Assembly (NCBI GenBank): GCA_026708325.1
Contig: JAPOVC010000028.1
Location: forward strand, 1-64,000
Source of the DNA: Anaerolineaceae bacterium
GTDB lineage: Bacteria > Chloroflexota > Anaerolineae > Aggregatilineales > Phototrophicaceae
Reading direction: 5' to 3'
Length of the DNA: 64,000 nt
A program made the translations under genes and the position numbers. Below are positions 37,323 to 45,287 of this stretch, piece by piece. Within the stretch, counting starts at the first letter, position 1; each line of letters opens with the position of its first letter. The notes beneath the pieces were generated by a model, which was not told the origin of the DNA, did no database searches, and saw nothing but the letters and a program-made list of their open reading frames with translations.

Positions 37323-37351
37323 GGTGTATCCTGAAGCGGCGGGCCTCCCGC

Positions 37352-37360
37352 ATTGTAGCA
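37352..37360 (-). promoter_or_regulatory. Extended -10 promoter for the GH13 operon
   Basis: On the minus strand TGC is followed by TACAAT (complement of 37352-37360). It lies about 30 bases before the GH13 start codon. No good -35 is seen, as expected for an extended -10. Confidence 0.45.
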
Positions 37361-37366
37361 GGGTCG

Positions 37367-37395
37367 TGGCCACGGCGATGGCCATGCGGCATAAT
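37367..37395 (+). promoter_or_regulatory. Promoter for the cupin gene
   Basis: TGGCCA (37367-37372), a 17-base spacer and CATAAT (37390-37395) match a sigma-70 promoter at 4 and 5 positions. It lies 33 bases before the ATG at 37428. Confidence 0.45.
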
Positions 37396-37427
37396 GCAGA
37401 CGTCAGGCAAAGTCAGGATCAGACACC

Positions 37428-37766
37428 ATGGGTTACTTTGTGACTCCCGGCGATGTCGGGCAAATTGAAATGGACAGCGGCTTGCGTCGGCGCACGATGG
37501 CGACAACCGACGAAGCCATGCTTTGTGAGTTTTTGATGGAACGCGGCACGGTGGTCCCGCCCCACAGCCACGGCAACGATCAGGTGGCTTACCTGGTATT
37601 CGGCCGCGTGGAGATCACGATTGGAAACGAAACCCGTGTGGTAAATCCGGGGGACAGCTACGCGATCCCTGGCGGTGTTGAACACAGCGCGAAAGCGCTT
37701 GTGGATTCCCTTTCAATCGATGTTTTTTCCCCGCCCCGCAGGGACTATCGCAGCGAAGCCCGCTAG
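37428..37766 (+). CDS. Small cupin-domain protein
   Basis: A 112-residue single cupin barrel. Motif 1 is PPHSHGNDQVAYLVFGRVEI, with two His and a Gln/Asp region; motif 2 is PGDSYAIPGGVEHSA, with the third His. A metal-binding role is likely, and the substrate is unknown. It is distinct in sequence from the cupin at 19,070. The L,D-transpeptidase starts about 60 bases downstream. Confidence 0.78.
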   Translation: MGYFVTPGDVGQIEMDSGLRRRTMATTDEAMLCEFLMERGTVVPPHSHGNDQVAYLVFGRVEITIGNETRVVNPGDSYAIPGGVEHSAKALVDSLSIDVFSPPRRDYRSEAR

Positions 37767-37825
37767 ACTTCATGTATACTTCTTGCATGTTTTGACGTCC
37801 GGCACACGTTTGGGAGGGTGTGTCA

Positions 37826-39547
37826 ATGGACGATACCTGGGTGCCGCGGCGGCAACGCCCGGCGAGTCGCGTCCGTGCCCGGCAACAGCGTCGCCGTCAG
37901 CGGCAAATGTTGCGGGGCGAAAACCCCGGTCAACCGGCCGTATCGCCTGCCGCTCAAATTCTGCAGGAATTGTCCCTGCCCCTGCGCGACGCAGTATGGC
38001 ACTTGCGTCGCACGAACGTGGTGCTGGCGCTGGCGGGAACGCTGCTGGCTCTGGCCCTGCTGGCCTTCGCCGCTGTGCATGTGGCGCAGGCCCGGATTTT
38101 CCCGGGAGTGTGGGTCGCCGGCGTTTACGTAGGAGGTATGACGGAAGGGGAGGCGAAGGAAGCCCTGCTGCTGGGTTGGGGCCGGGAGGTTGTCCTGCGC
38201 CTGGTGGACCTGGACCGCTACTGGGAAGCGACGCCGGCAGACCTGGGATTGAGTCTCAACAGGGAAAGGGCGGTCGCCGCAGCACGGGGCGTGGGGATGG
38301 CGGGCATACCCTTTGGCTGGAACGTCGAGCCGGAAATTGAAACGGAATACATCACCGCCCAAAGCTATCTGCTGGATCTGGTCCCCGAAGTCGAGCTGGC
38401 GCCGGCGAATGCCAGCTTCAGCATGGACGAACAGCGCCTGGTCGGAGTCCGCGGACGCGTGGGGAAAGTCCTCGAAGTCGGCCAGACGATGGGCAAACTG
38501 ATCGACGACGGCGCAGCCGTGGTACAGCGCCGCCAGCTTGAACTCGTGACGCGGCCACTGGTGCCCGATGTCATTGATCCGGCGCCGTACCTGGAGGAGG
38601 TGCGGGAACTCATCCGCAGGCCCTTCCAGATGATTGGTTACGATCCCTACCTGGATGATACCGTCGTGTGGGAAACCACGACCGAGACCTTTGTCTCCTG
38701 GCTGGAGGTCGAGGAATTCGGCCCAACCTTGCGCGAGGAGACCTTCCTGCCCTTCTTTCACGCCCAGAACGCCACGCTCAATCCACCGCGCACGCCCGAT
38801 CCGCGCTACCTGGACCAGGTGGACACGCTGGAGAAAATGAGACGCGCGATCGCCAGCCGCAGCCCCAACGTACAGTTGCGCATTCGCTACCGGCCCACCC
38901 ATTACGTGGTCCAGCGCGGCGACCGCGGCTTTTTCATTTCGCGCAAGACGGGCATCCCCTATTTCCTCATTGAGGAAGTCAACCGCGATTACGACATGGA
39001 CTTCCTCTATCCCGGTGACGTGTTAAACCTGCCATCGCGAGATGTGGCCGTCCCGCTGGATCCGGTCCGCAACAAACGCATCATCGTCGACCTGACCTAC
39101 CAGCGTCTGACGGCCTACGAAAACGGCAGGCCGATCTTCGACTGGAAAGTATCCTCCGGCATAGAGGGCAACCCGACCTCACCCGGCATTTACCAGATCC
39201 TGACCCATGACGAAATTGCGCATGGCAGCAGTTTCAACCTTTGCGGCGCCCAGGGTTGCGGCCAGTGGAAGATGAACTGGTTCATGGGTGTTTATGAAGT
39301 TCGGCCGGGCCTCATGAACGGCTTTCACGGCGCGGTGGAATTGCCGAATGGAGCGCTGCTTAACAACGGCATCGTGGGGGTGCCGGCCACCTTCGGCTGC
39401 ATCATGTCGATCGATGACAACGCCCGCTCACTTTATGACTGGGCCGAGGTGGGTACGCTGGTCGAGATCATTTCCGACGAATACACGCCCAGGAGCGAAA
39501 TTGCGCGTCAGGCGCGCGCCGCCACCCTGGCGGACATTTTTACCTGA
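37826..39547 (+). CDS. L,D-transpeptidase (YkuD) with VanW-type PG-binding and LysM-like domains
   Basis: Cell-wall crosslinking enzyme candidate; 573 residues. A basic cytoplasmic N-terminus (1-58) precedes one membrane helix (about 60-84). The extracytoplasmic part starts with a VanW/peptidoglycan-binding segment (VAGVYVGGMTEGEAKEAL), followed by a LysM-like stretch (VQRGDRGFFISRKTG to YPGDVLNLP). The YkuD domain has HGAV and the catalytic Cys525 in TFGCIM. The usual SHGC[IV][RN] motif has Phe for His and Met for Arg/Asn. ATG 37826; a GTG two codons earlier is possible. Confidence 0.86.
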   Translation: MDDTWVPRRQRPASRVRARQQRRRQRQMLRGENPGQPAVSPAAQILQELSLPLRDAVWHLRRTNVVLALAGTLLALALLAFAAVHVAQARIFPGVWVAGVYVGGMTEGEAKEALLLGWGREVVLRLVDLDRYWEATPADLGLSLNRERAVAAARGVGMAGIPFGWNVEPEIETEYITAQSYLLDLVPEVELAPANASFSMDEQRLVGVRGRVGKVLEVGQTMGKLIDDGAAVVQRRQLELVTRPLVPDVIDPAPYLEEVRELIRRPFQMIGYDPYLDDTVVWETTTETFVSWLEVEEFGPTLREETFLPFFHAQNATLNPPRTPDPRYLDQVDTLEKMRRAIASRSPNVQLRIRYRPTHYVVQRGDRGFFISRKTGIPYFLIEEVNRDYDMDFLYPGDVLNLPSRDVAVPLDPVRNKRIIVDLTYQRLTAYENGRPIFDWKVSSGIEGNPTSPGIYQILTHDEIAHGSSFNLCGAQGCGQWKMNWFMGVYEVRPGLMNGFHGAVELPNGALLNNGIVGVPATFGCIMSIDDNARSLYDWAEVGTLVEIISDEYTPRSEIARQARAATLADIFT

Positions 39548-39568
39548 CACTACGAAACGGAGTTGCAA

Positions 39569-41452
39569 ATGCAAAAGGAAGTTCGCGCCTGGGGAACCTG
39601 GCCCGGTGCATTGACGCCACGATCGCTGGCGGCCGGCCTGAGCCTGGTGGATGTGCAGTGGGATTCGGAGGGCGACACCCTGGTGTGGCTGGAGAATCGC
39701 GGCGCACAGGGCGTGCTGGTCGCGCAAGATGGCGAAGAAGCGCCGCGAGACCTGACGTCGGAGTTGTCGGTGCGAGCCATGGTGGGTTATGGCGGCGGTG
39801 ACTTCACCGTCGCTGCCGGCCAGGTCTACTACGCCGGTCCCGGCGGACGGCTGTATCGCCAGGCGCTGGCCGGTGGCGAGGCGCGACCGGTCACACCGGG
39901 TTTCGGCGCCGTCGCCGCGCCGCGGGTCTCCGCGGACGGGCGCTGGCTGGCCTACGTCTACAGCCATGAAGGCGAAGACGGCCTGGCGCTGGTGGACAGC
40001 GGGGGCGCGGCCTGGCCCGCAAAGGCGTACGCCGACAGCGACTTTGTGATGCAACCGGCCTGGCACCCGCAGGGGACGGCAATCGCCTGCATCACCTGGA
40101 ATCAGCCCAACATGCCCTGGGACGGCACCAACCTCCGTTTGCTGTCGCTGGAAGAGGGCGGGGGGACTCTGCCGCAGGTTGTGGACGAGGTCCTGCTGGC
40201 CGGCGATGAGAACACGGCCGTTTTTCAGCCGGAGTTCTCGCCGGACGGACGCCATCTGGCCTTCGTCAGCGACGTCAGCGGCATTGGGCAGCTTTGGCTG
40301 CAAGTTCTGGAAGACGGGTCGCAGCGTCCGCTTACCAATGCGGACGCCGAGCACGGCATGCCCGCCTGGGCGCAGGGGATGCGCGCCTTCGCCTGGTCGA
40401 CGGAAGGGGAAGCGCTCTACTTTCTGCGCAACGAAAAGGGTTTTGTCAGCATGTGGCGCCATGACCTGGCCGCGGGCGCAGAATCGCGCCTCGGGCAGCT
40501 GCAGGACTACAGTAGCCTGGGGCAGCCGGCCGTCTCGCCGCAGGGTCAGGTGGCGTTGTTGGCCAGTTCGGCGCGCATTCCGTCCCGGCTGGTCAGCCTG
40601 GACGCGAAGGGCACTGCCCGCGTACGACGTCGTTCCACGACAGAGAACGCGAGCGGCGACCAGCTGGCCGCCGTGGAGGCCCTGACCTGGCAGGGCGAGA
40701 ATGGCGAAAGGGTACACGGTCTCTACTACGCGCCGCACAGCGAGCGCTACTGCGGCGAGGGTCTGCCGCCGCTGATCGTGATGGTACACGGCGGGCCCAC
40801 CTCCCAGAGCAGGGCCGGTTATGACGGTCGCGCCCAGTTCTTCGCAACGCGCGGCGTCGCCGTGCTGGACGTGAACTACCGCGGCAGCACGGGCTACGGG
40901 CGCGCCTACATGCAGCGGCTCTACGGCAACTGGGGCGTATGCGACGTGGAGGATGCCCTCAGCGGCGCGGAGCACCTGGTCCGGCGCGGCCTGGCCGACC
41001 GCGAAAGGCTGGTCATCATGGGCGGCAGCGCCGGCGGCTTCACCGTGTACCAGGCGCTGGTGGACCACCCGGGCTATTTTCGTGCCGGCGTCTGCCTCTA
41101 CGGCGTGGCCAACCAGTTCAGCCTGGCGATGGAGACCCACAAGTTTGAGGCGCGCTACCTGGACATGCTGCTGGGCCCCTTGCCGGCCGCCGCAGAAATC
41201 TATCGTCAGCGATCACCGGAATTCCAGGCTGAGAGAATCGTCGATCCGATCGCCATCTTTCAGGGCGACGTCGACCAGGTGGTGCCGCGCAACCAGTCCG
41301 ACGCCATCGTGGCCTCACTCAAGGCGCGAAACGTGCCCCACGAATACCATGTTTACGAGGGTGAGGGACACGGCTGGCGCCGGCCGGATACGGTCGAGGC
41401 TTTCTACAACAGCGTTCTGCGTTTCCTGCAGCAGTACGTGATTTTCGCCTGA
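39569..41452 (+). CDS. S9-family prolyl oligopeptidase-like peptidase
   Basis: Serine peptidase of family S9 (acylaminoacyl-peptidase type); 627 residues. The N-terminal two-thirds form a beta-propeller with WD40-like strands (PEFSPDGRHLAFVSD). The C-terminal alpha/beta hydrolase holds Ser487 in GGSAGG, Asp569 in QGDVDQVV and His601 in GEGHGW; MVHGGPTSQ is the oxyanion region. No signal peptide is seen. ATG 39569 has ACGGAG 6 bases upstream; an in-frame TTG (39563) lies too close to it. Confidence 0.92.
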   Translation: MQKEVRAWGTWPGALTPRSLAAGLSLVDVQWDSEGDTLVWLENRGAQGVLVAQDGEEAPRDLTSELSVRAMVGYGGGDFTVAAGQVYYAGPGGRLYRQALAGGEARPVTPGFGAVAAPRVSADGRWLAYVYSHEGEDGLALVDSGGAAWPAKAYADSDFVMQPAWHPQGTAIACITWNQPNMPWDGTNLRLLSLEEGGGTLPQVVDEVLLAGDENTAVFQPEFSPDGRHLAFVSDVSGIGQLWLQVLEDGSQRPLTNADAEHGMPAWAQGMRAFAWSTEGEALYFLRNEKGFVSMWRHDLAAGAESRLGQLQDYSSLGQPAVSPQGQVALLASSARIPSRLVSLDAKGTARVRRRSTTENASGDQLAAVEALTWQGENGERVHGLYYAPHSERYCGEGLPPLIVMVHGGPTSQSRAGYDGRAQFFATRGVAVLDVNYRGSTGYGRAYMQRLYGNWGVCDVEDALSGAEHLVRRGLADRERLVIMGGSAGGFTVYQALVDHPGYFRAGVCLYGVANQFSLAMETHKFEARYLDMLLGPLPAAAEIYRQRSPEFQAERIVDPIAIFQGDVDQVVPRNQSDAIVASLKARNVPHEYHVYEGEGHGWRRPDTVEAFYNSVLRFLQQYVIFA

Positions 41453-41455
41453 CTC

Positions 41456-41471
41456 CCGGCCCTCTGGCCGG
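41456..41471. terminator. Possible bidirectional terminator hairpin
   Basis: CCGGCC and GGCCGG form a perfect 6-bp stem with loop CTCT in the 20-base gap between two convergent genes. No T-tract follows on either strand, so termination strength is uncertain. Confidence 0.4.
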
Positions 41472-41472
41472 A

Positions 41473-42543
41473 TCAGTCCAGCCGGACCCAACGACGCTCC
41501 TGTGAAGATCGCCTTAGCGCATCCAGCGCCAACTGACACTGCAGGCCGTCCTCGAAGGTGGCGCCGGCCTGCAGCGGGCGTCCCTCGCGGATGGCGGCGA
41601 AGAGTTCCTGCATCAGTGCGACGAAGGACACGTTCCAGATGCCGCTGTTGACCTGCGCCAACTGCGCGTTGGGGTCGTCCACGCTGAAGTCTTCGAAGTT
41701 TTCGCCGGCGCGGGCCACGAGCAGGCGTTCGTCGGCGTCGCCGAGCACGATCGTGCCTTCGCTGCCGAAGATCTGCAGGCTGCTGCCTCCGCTGTGACGG
41801 GCGGCGCCGCTCATAAACACCGACACGAGCGCGCCGTTTTGCATTTCCAGCAGAACGCTGTACTGGTCGTCCGCCGTCGCCCGCCAGGCCTCGCCGGTGT
41901 TGGCGTCGATGCGCTCCGGCACCATGGTGGCGACCTGGCCGCTGAGCGCCGCGACGTCGCCGAGCCACCAGCGCATGAGGTCGATGGCGTGCGAGCCGGC
42001 GGCGCCGAGGCGCCCACCGCCCATGTCGGCCATGGACCACCAGTCTCCGGCCGGCCGCGAGGCGGGGTCGCCCCAACCGGCGTTGATGCTGGTCATGTTG
42101 ACGTGTCGCACGGCCCCGATTTCGCCGGCATCCAGCAGGGCCTTGATGCGACGGCGGTTGGGGTTGAAGCGCAATTCGTGGCCGATGATATGCAGGACGC
42201 CGGCGGCTTCGGCGGCATCCAGCATGTCGCGCGCCTCGCCGGCATTCATGGCCGTCGGTTTTTCGCAGAGGACGTGGGCCCCGGACTCCAGCGCAGCCAG
42301 GGTCATGGGCGCGTGGTACACGGGCGGGGTTGCGATGCACACCAGATCGGCCTCGTGGCGCTCCAGCATGACGCGCCAGTCGTCATAGGCCTGCGGGATG
42401 CCAAACTGCTCCGCCGTGGCGCGGGCGCTCTCCAACCGCGCGCTGGCGATGGCCACGACCTCGGCGTCATCGATGTTGGCCAGGGCCGGTAGATAGGCAT
42501 CGCGGGCGAAACTGGCGCCGATCACGGCAGTGCGAATGGTCAT
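41473..42543 (-). CDS. Gfo/Idh/MocA-family oxidoreductase
   Basis: NAD(P)-dependent sugar or polyol oxidoreductase; 356 residues from ATG 42543 (GGGAGA upstream). The Rossmann N-terminus reads TAVIGASFARDAYLPAL, where the usual GxGxxG is changed to GASFA. The conserved catalytic Lys is in HVLCEKPTAMN, and AGSHAIDLMRWW contributes the active-site His/Asp region. It is downstream of the GntR regulator gene with a 68-base gap and probably co-transcribed with it. Confidence 0.88.
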   Translation of the reverse strand: MTIRTAVIGASFARDAYLPALANIDDAEVVAIASARLESARATAEQFGIPQAYDDWRVMLERHEADLVCIATPPVYHAPMTLAALESGAHVLCEKPTAMNAGEARDMLDAAEAAGVLHIIGHELRFNPNRRRIKALLDAGEIGAVRHVNMTSINAGWGDPASRPAGDWWSMADMGGGRLGAAGSHAIDLMRWWLGDVAALSGQVATMVPERIDANTGEAWRATADDQYSVLLEMQNGALVSVFMSGAARHSGGSSLQIFGSEGTIVLGDADERLLVARAGENFEDFSVDDPNAQLAQVNSGIWNVSFVALMQELFAAIREGRPLQAGATFEDGLQCQLALDALRRSSQERRWVRLD

Positions 42544-42611
42544 GTCATTTCTCCCGGCAATTTGTCGGCGACGGTCCCCGGCCTCCTGCCTGACCGGACC
42601 GGGGCCTGTTC

Positions 42612-43319
42612 TCAAAGATCCCGTTCGTCCAGTGGCGCCGGCATCGCGCCGACTTCCCAGTCCTCGGCCACCAGATCGCCGCCCGTGGCCACGTGGGCCT
42701 CAATGGCGCTGGTGGCGCGTTCGCCGTCCCGATCGCGGATGGCATCCAGAATGGGCAGGTGGCTGTAGGCAACCAGACGAATGTCATCGTTGCGCATGTT
42801 GCGCAGGGTCATCACGCGGCGCACGCGCAGGGCCACCAGATGCCAGGTGGTCTGCAGCAGGCAGTGGCCGCTCATGGCGATGAGGGTGTCGTGAAAGCTG
42901 TGGTCGAGTTCATTGACCTTGCGCAGGTTGCCCCGGTTGGCCGCGCGCAGCATCCGCTCGCTGATCGCCTCCAGACGCCGCAGATCGCAGGGATCGCTCT
43001 GGTCGATAATGCAGCGGATGGCCAGCGCCTCCAGCACGCCGCGCAAGCTGTAAAGTTCGACAATGTCCTTGCGCTCCAGGGTGGAGACCCGCGTGCCGCG
43101 TCTGGGGATGGTCTCGACCAGGCCCTCGCTGTTGAGGATTTGAATCGCTTCCCGCAGCGGCGCGCGGCTCACGCCCAGTTGGGCCGCCAGGTCCGTCTCG
43201 ATCAGGGGCTGGCCGGGACTGAGATCGCCGCAGAGAATCGCCTCGTGCAGGACGTCGACGATGTGTTCCCGCAGGGACTTGCTCTGCAACTGGCCGAGGG
43301 AAAGCGGGGCGTCAGGCAT
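42612..43319 (-). CDS. GntR/FadR-family transcriptional regulator
   Basis: A 235-residue regulator. The N-terminal winged helix carries the GntR signature LGVSRAPLREAIQILNSEGLV. The C-terminal FCD domain has the metal/ligand residues in NELDHSFHDTLIAMSGH and EAHVATGG. It probably senses a carboxylic or sugar acid. It is divergent from the VOC-M20-amidohydrolase genes and leads the gene pair with the oxidoreductase, so local control of both units is likely. Confidence 0.92.
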   Translation of the reverse strand: MPDAPLSLGQLQSKSLREHIVDVLHEAILCGDLSPGQPLIETDLAAQLGVSRAPLREAIQILNSEGLVETIPRRGTRVSTLERKDIVELYSLRGVLEALAIRCIIDQSDPCDLRRLEAISERMLRAANRGNLRKVNELDHSFHDTLIAMSGHCLLQTTWHLVALRVRRVMTLRNMRNDDIRLVAYSHLPILDAIRDRDGERATSAIEAHVATGGDLVAEDWEVGAMPAPLDERDL

Positions 43320-43329
43320 GGAGGATATT

Positions 43330-43358
43330 TTGACAGGGCTGCCTGGTCATCCTATACT
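43330..43358 (+). promoter_or_regulatory. Consensus promoter for VOC-M20-amidohydrolase operon
   Basis: TTGACA (43330-43335), exactly 17 bases and TATACT (43353-43358): a full-consensus -35 and a 5-of-6 -10. It reads rightward through the opposing GntR promoter, giving a leader of nearly 200 bases before ATG 43561. Confidence 0.72.
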
Positions 43359-43375
43359 CCCGATGCCGGCTCGCT

Positions 43376-43388
43376 GTCGACAATCGAC
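43376..43388. promoter_or_regulatory. Candidate GntR operator between the facing promoters
   Basis: GTCGA and TCGAC form a perfect inverted repeat with CAA in the middle. It lies midway between the predicted start sites of the two facing promoters (about 43365 and 43395), the place where one bound repressor could block both. Confidence 0.4.
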
Positions 43389-43401
43389 TGGCGACACACA
43401 A

Positions 43402-43430
43402 AGTATAGGCGGACTGGCTGCGACTGTCAA
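43402..43430 (-). promoter_or_regulatory. Consensus promoter for the GntR-oxidoreductase operon
   Basis: On the minus strand TTGACA (43425-43430), 17 bases and TATACT (43402-43407). It is identical in both boxes and in spacer length to the opposing promoter, and faces it. The leader to the GntR start is about 75 bases. Confidence 0.72.
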
Positions 43431-43560
43431 CCAGGGCCGGTGGCCGGGATATGACGGGCCACAGCCGTGGGCATGGCATGGTGAAGGCCGCACCTTGCGG
43501 ACGCGATGCCGGCGGCGTTCCGGCGCTGTTCGCGGTTGAATGCAATTTCAGGAGGCAGGA

Positions 43561-44028
43561 ATGGCGGAAGGGCGATACATCAAGCACATGGCCTTCGCGG
43601 TGAATGACGCCGCGCTCGCCTGGCAACAGTACAAGGACTTCCTCGGCATCGGCCATGACGGGCGCATGGAGGACTACGAAAAGTCGCGCAATCGCGTCGT
43701 CCTCTTTGAAGTTGCCGGCGTGGAATACCAACTTTGCCAGTCGATGGACGAAGGCGGTCGCTACGACCAGTGGATCAAGGACCGCGGCCAGGAAGGGCTG
43801 CATCACATCTGCTACGCCGTGCCGGACATCGAGGCGGCGCTGGCTGAGGCCCAGACGAAGGGCGGCACCCTAAAGCTGTGCCCGGCCTGCAACGTGATGG
43901 GCAGCCACGTGCATCCGGAAGGCTGGGTCGCCTTTCTGGAGGAAGAGCCCGGTGGCATCGAACTGGAATTGATGCAGGTCTACACGCCGGAAGAACTGGA
44001 AGAATACAAGGCGGTACAGGGCATTTAA
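43561..44028 (+). CDS. VOC-superfamily (glyoxalase/epimerase-like) protein
   Basis: A 155-residue protein with two beta-alpha-beta-beta-beta modules of the vicinal-oxygen-chelate fold. Candidate metal ligands are His in YIKHMAFAV, Glu/Gln in VEYQLCQS, His in GLHHICYAVPD and Glu in GGIELELMQ. This pattern is closest to methylmalonyl-CoA epimerase-like and lactoylglutathione-lyase-like members. ATG 43561 has AGGAGG upstream. First gene of the plus-strand catabolic unit. Confidence 0.82.
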   Translation: MAEGRYIKHMAFAVNDAALAWQQYKDFLGIGHDGRMEDYEKSRNRVVLFEVAGVEYQLCQSMDEGGRYDQWIKDRGQEGLHHICYAVPDIEAALAEAQTKGGTLKLCPACNVMGSHVHPEGWVAFLEEEPGGIELELMQVYTPEELEEYKAVQGI

Positions 44029-44105
44029 ACAGGGCATCCAGGCTGCGTGGGCAGCGGCTTTTCATTTCATCGCGGCGACGCGCTACGACCCGGGGCAAAG
44101 CGGAC

Positions 44106-45260
44106 ATGGACGGCGTCGAACTCTTGCGTCAGCTGGTACAGATCCCCTCTCCAAATCCGCCGGGCGATACGCGGTCCATCGCGACATTCGTCGCCCGGCA
44201 ATTGGAGGCCATCGGTTGCGACGTGCGCATGGTGGCGCCGCCAGAAAAGCCGGAAGCCCTGAACACCATCGCCAGCCTGGGCGAGGGCGACCCCACCGTC
44301 ATGCTGCATGCCCACATTGACACCGTCCCCATCGCCAAAAACGAGGCCGAAAAGTGGAGCGTCGACCCCTATGCAGGGGTCGTGCAGGATGGCGCGCTCT
44401 ACGGCAAGGGCAGCGTCGACGACAAGGCGCCGCTGGCGTCAATGATGATGGCCATGCAGGACGCGGCAGGGCAGGGCGGCCTGCGGGGCAGGCTGGTGCT
44501 GGTGGCGGCTGCGGAAGAAGAAGTTGGCGGGCAACTCGGCAGCAAATGGATGGCGGACGGGGGCCACCTGCCCGCCTGCGACTTCATCGTCGTTGGCGAG
44601 CAAACGGGCAATCGGGTGGCGATCGCGCACAAGGGCGTGATGCGCGCCACGGTGCATACACATGGCAAGGCGGTGCACGCCACCAATCCCGATCGCGGCA
44701 TCAATGCCATCGTCGCCATGTCGGAGGTCATCGCAGCGCTGCACAGCTATCATCAGCGACTGGCTGAGCGGACGCACCCCGTGGTCGGCAGCCCAACCTG
44801 CAACATCGGGGTCATTGAAGGGGGCAGCACGGCCAACGCCGTGCCGGACGCCTGCCACGTCAGGCTGGACCGACGCATGATCCCGCGCGAACACCCGCAG
44901 GAGGTGCAGGCGGAGCTTGTCGGGGTGGTCAATTCGGTCGACGTCGCGCCGGCAAGGGTTAGCATTGACGGCTTCGTCCACTCGCCCTGGTTCGATTCCG
45001 CGCTCGACAGCGACGCGGGGCGGACCTTCCTGTCCTGCGTTGAGGATGAGATCGGGGAGAATGGCGGACCGGTCGGCTATTTGCCGGGCAGTGACGCCAA
45101 GCATCTGACCGGTCTGGCGCGGGGCGACATGATCATCTTTGGTCCAGGCAGCTACGAGGTCGCCCATGGCGCTGACGAACACGTGGTCTTGTCGGAGTAT
45201 CAGGCGACGACCCGAATTTTGCTGGATTTTCTGCGGCGGACGCTGTACTCCGAGGCGTGA
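44106..45260 (+). CDS. M20-family metallopeptidase / deacylase
   Basis: A 384-residue zinc enzyme of the M20 family (ArgE/DapE/carboxypeptidase type). The metal ligands are His in LHAHIDTVP, Asp in GKGSVDDK, Glu-Glu in AAAEEEVGG and a later acidic residue region VVGEQTGN; the C-terminal His is in EVAHGADEHV. These enzymes cleave amide bonds of N-acyl or N-carbamoyl amino acids, which suits the neighbouring cyclic amidohydrolase. ATG 44106 is used; its SD is weak. Confidence 0.87.
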   Translation: MDGVELLRQLVQIPSPNPPGDTRSIATFVARQLEAIGCDVRMVAPPEKPEALNTIASLGEGDPTVMLHAHIDTVPIAKNEAEKWSVDPYAGVVQDGALYGKGSVDDKAPLASMMMAMQDAAGQGGLRGRLVLVAAAEEEVGGQLGSKWMADGGHLPACDFIVVGEQTGNRVAIAHKGVMRATVHTHGKAVHATNPDRGINAIVAMSEVIAALHSYHQRLAERTHPVVGSPTCNIGVIEGGSTANAVPDACHVRLDRRMIPREHPQEVQAELVGVVNSVDVAPARVSIDGFVHSPWFDSALDSDAGRTFLSCVEDEIGENGGPVGYLPGSDAKHLTGLARGDMIIFGPGSYEVAHGADEHVVLSEYQATTRILLDFLRRTLYSEA

Positions 45261-45287
45261 CATTAACCCAGGCGTGAGGACAGGACC

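Noticed and set aside
43431..43560. Riboswitch in the long leader of the VOC gene
   Set aside because: Some GC hairpins are possible but no known riboswitch core was recognised; leader length is explained by the facing promoter.
44042..44062. Possible terminator between the VOC and M20 genes (GCTGC/GCAGC then GGCTTTT)
   Set aside because: Only a 5-bp stem with the T-tract displaced; the surrounding genes look co-transcribed.
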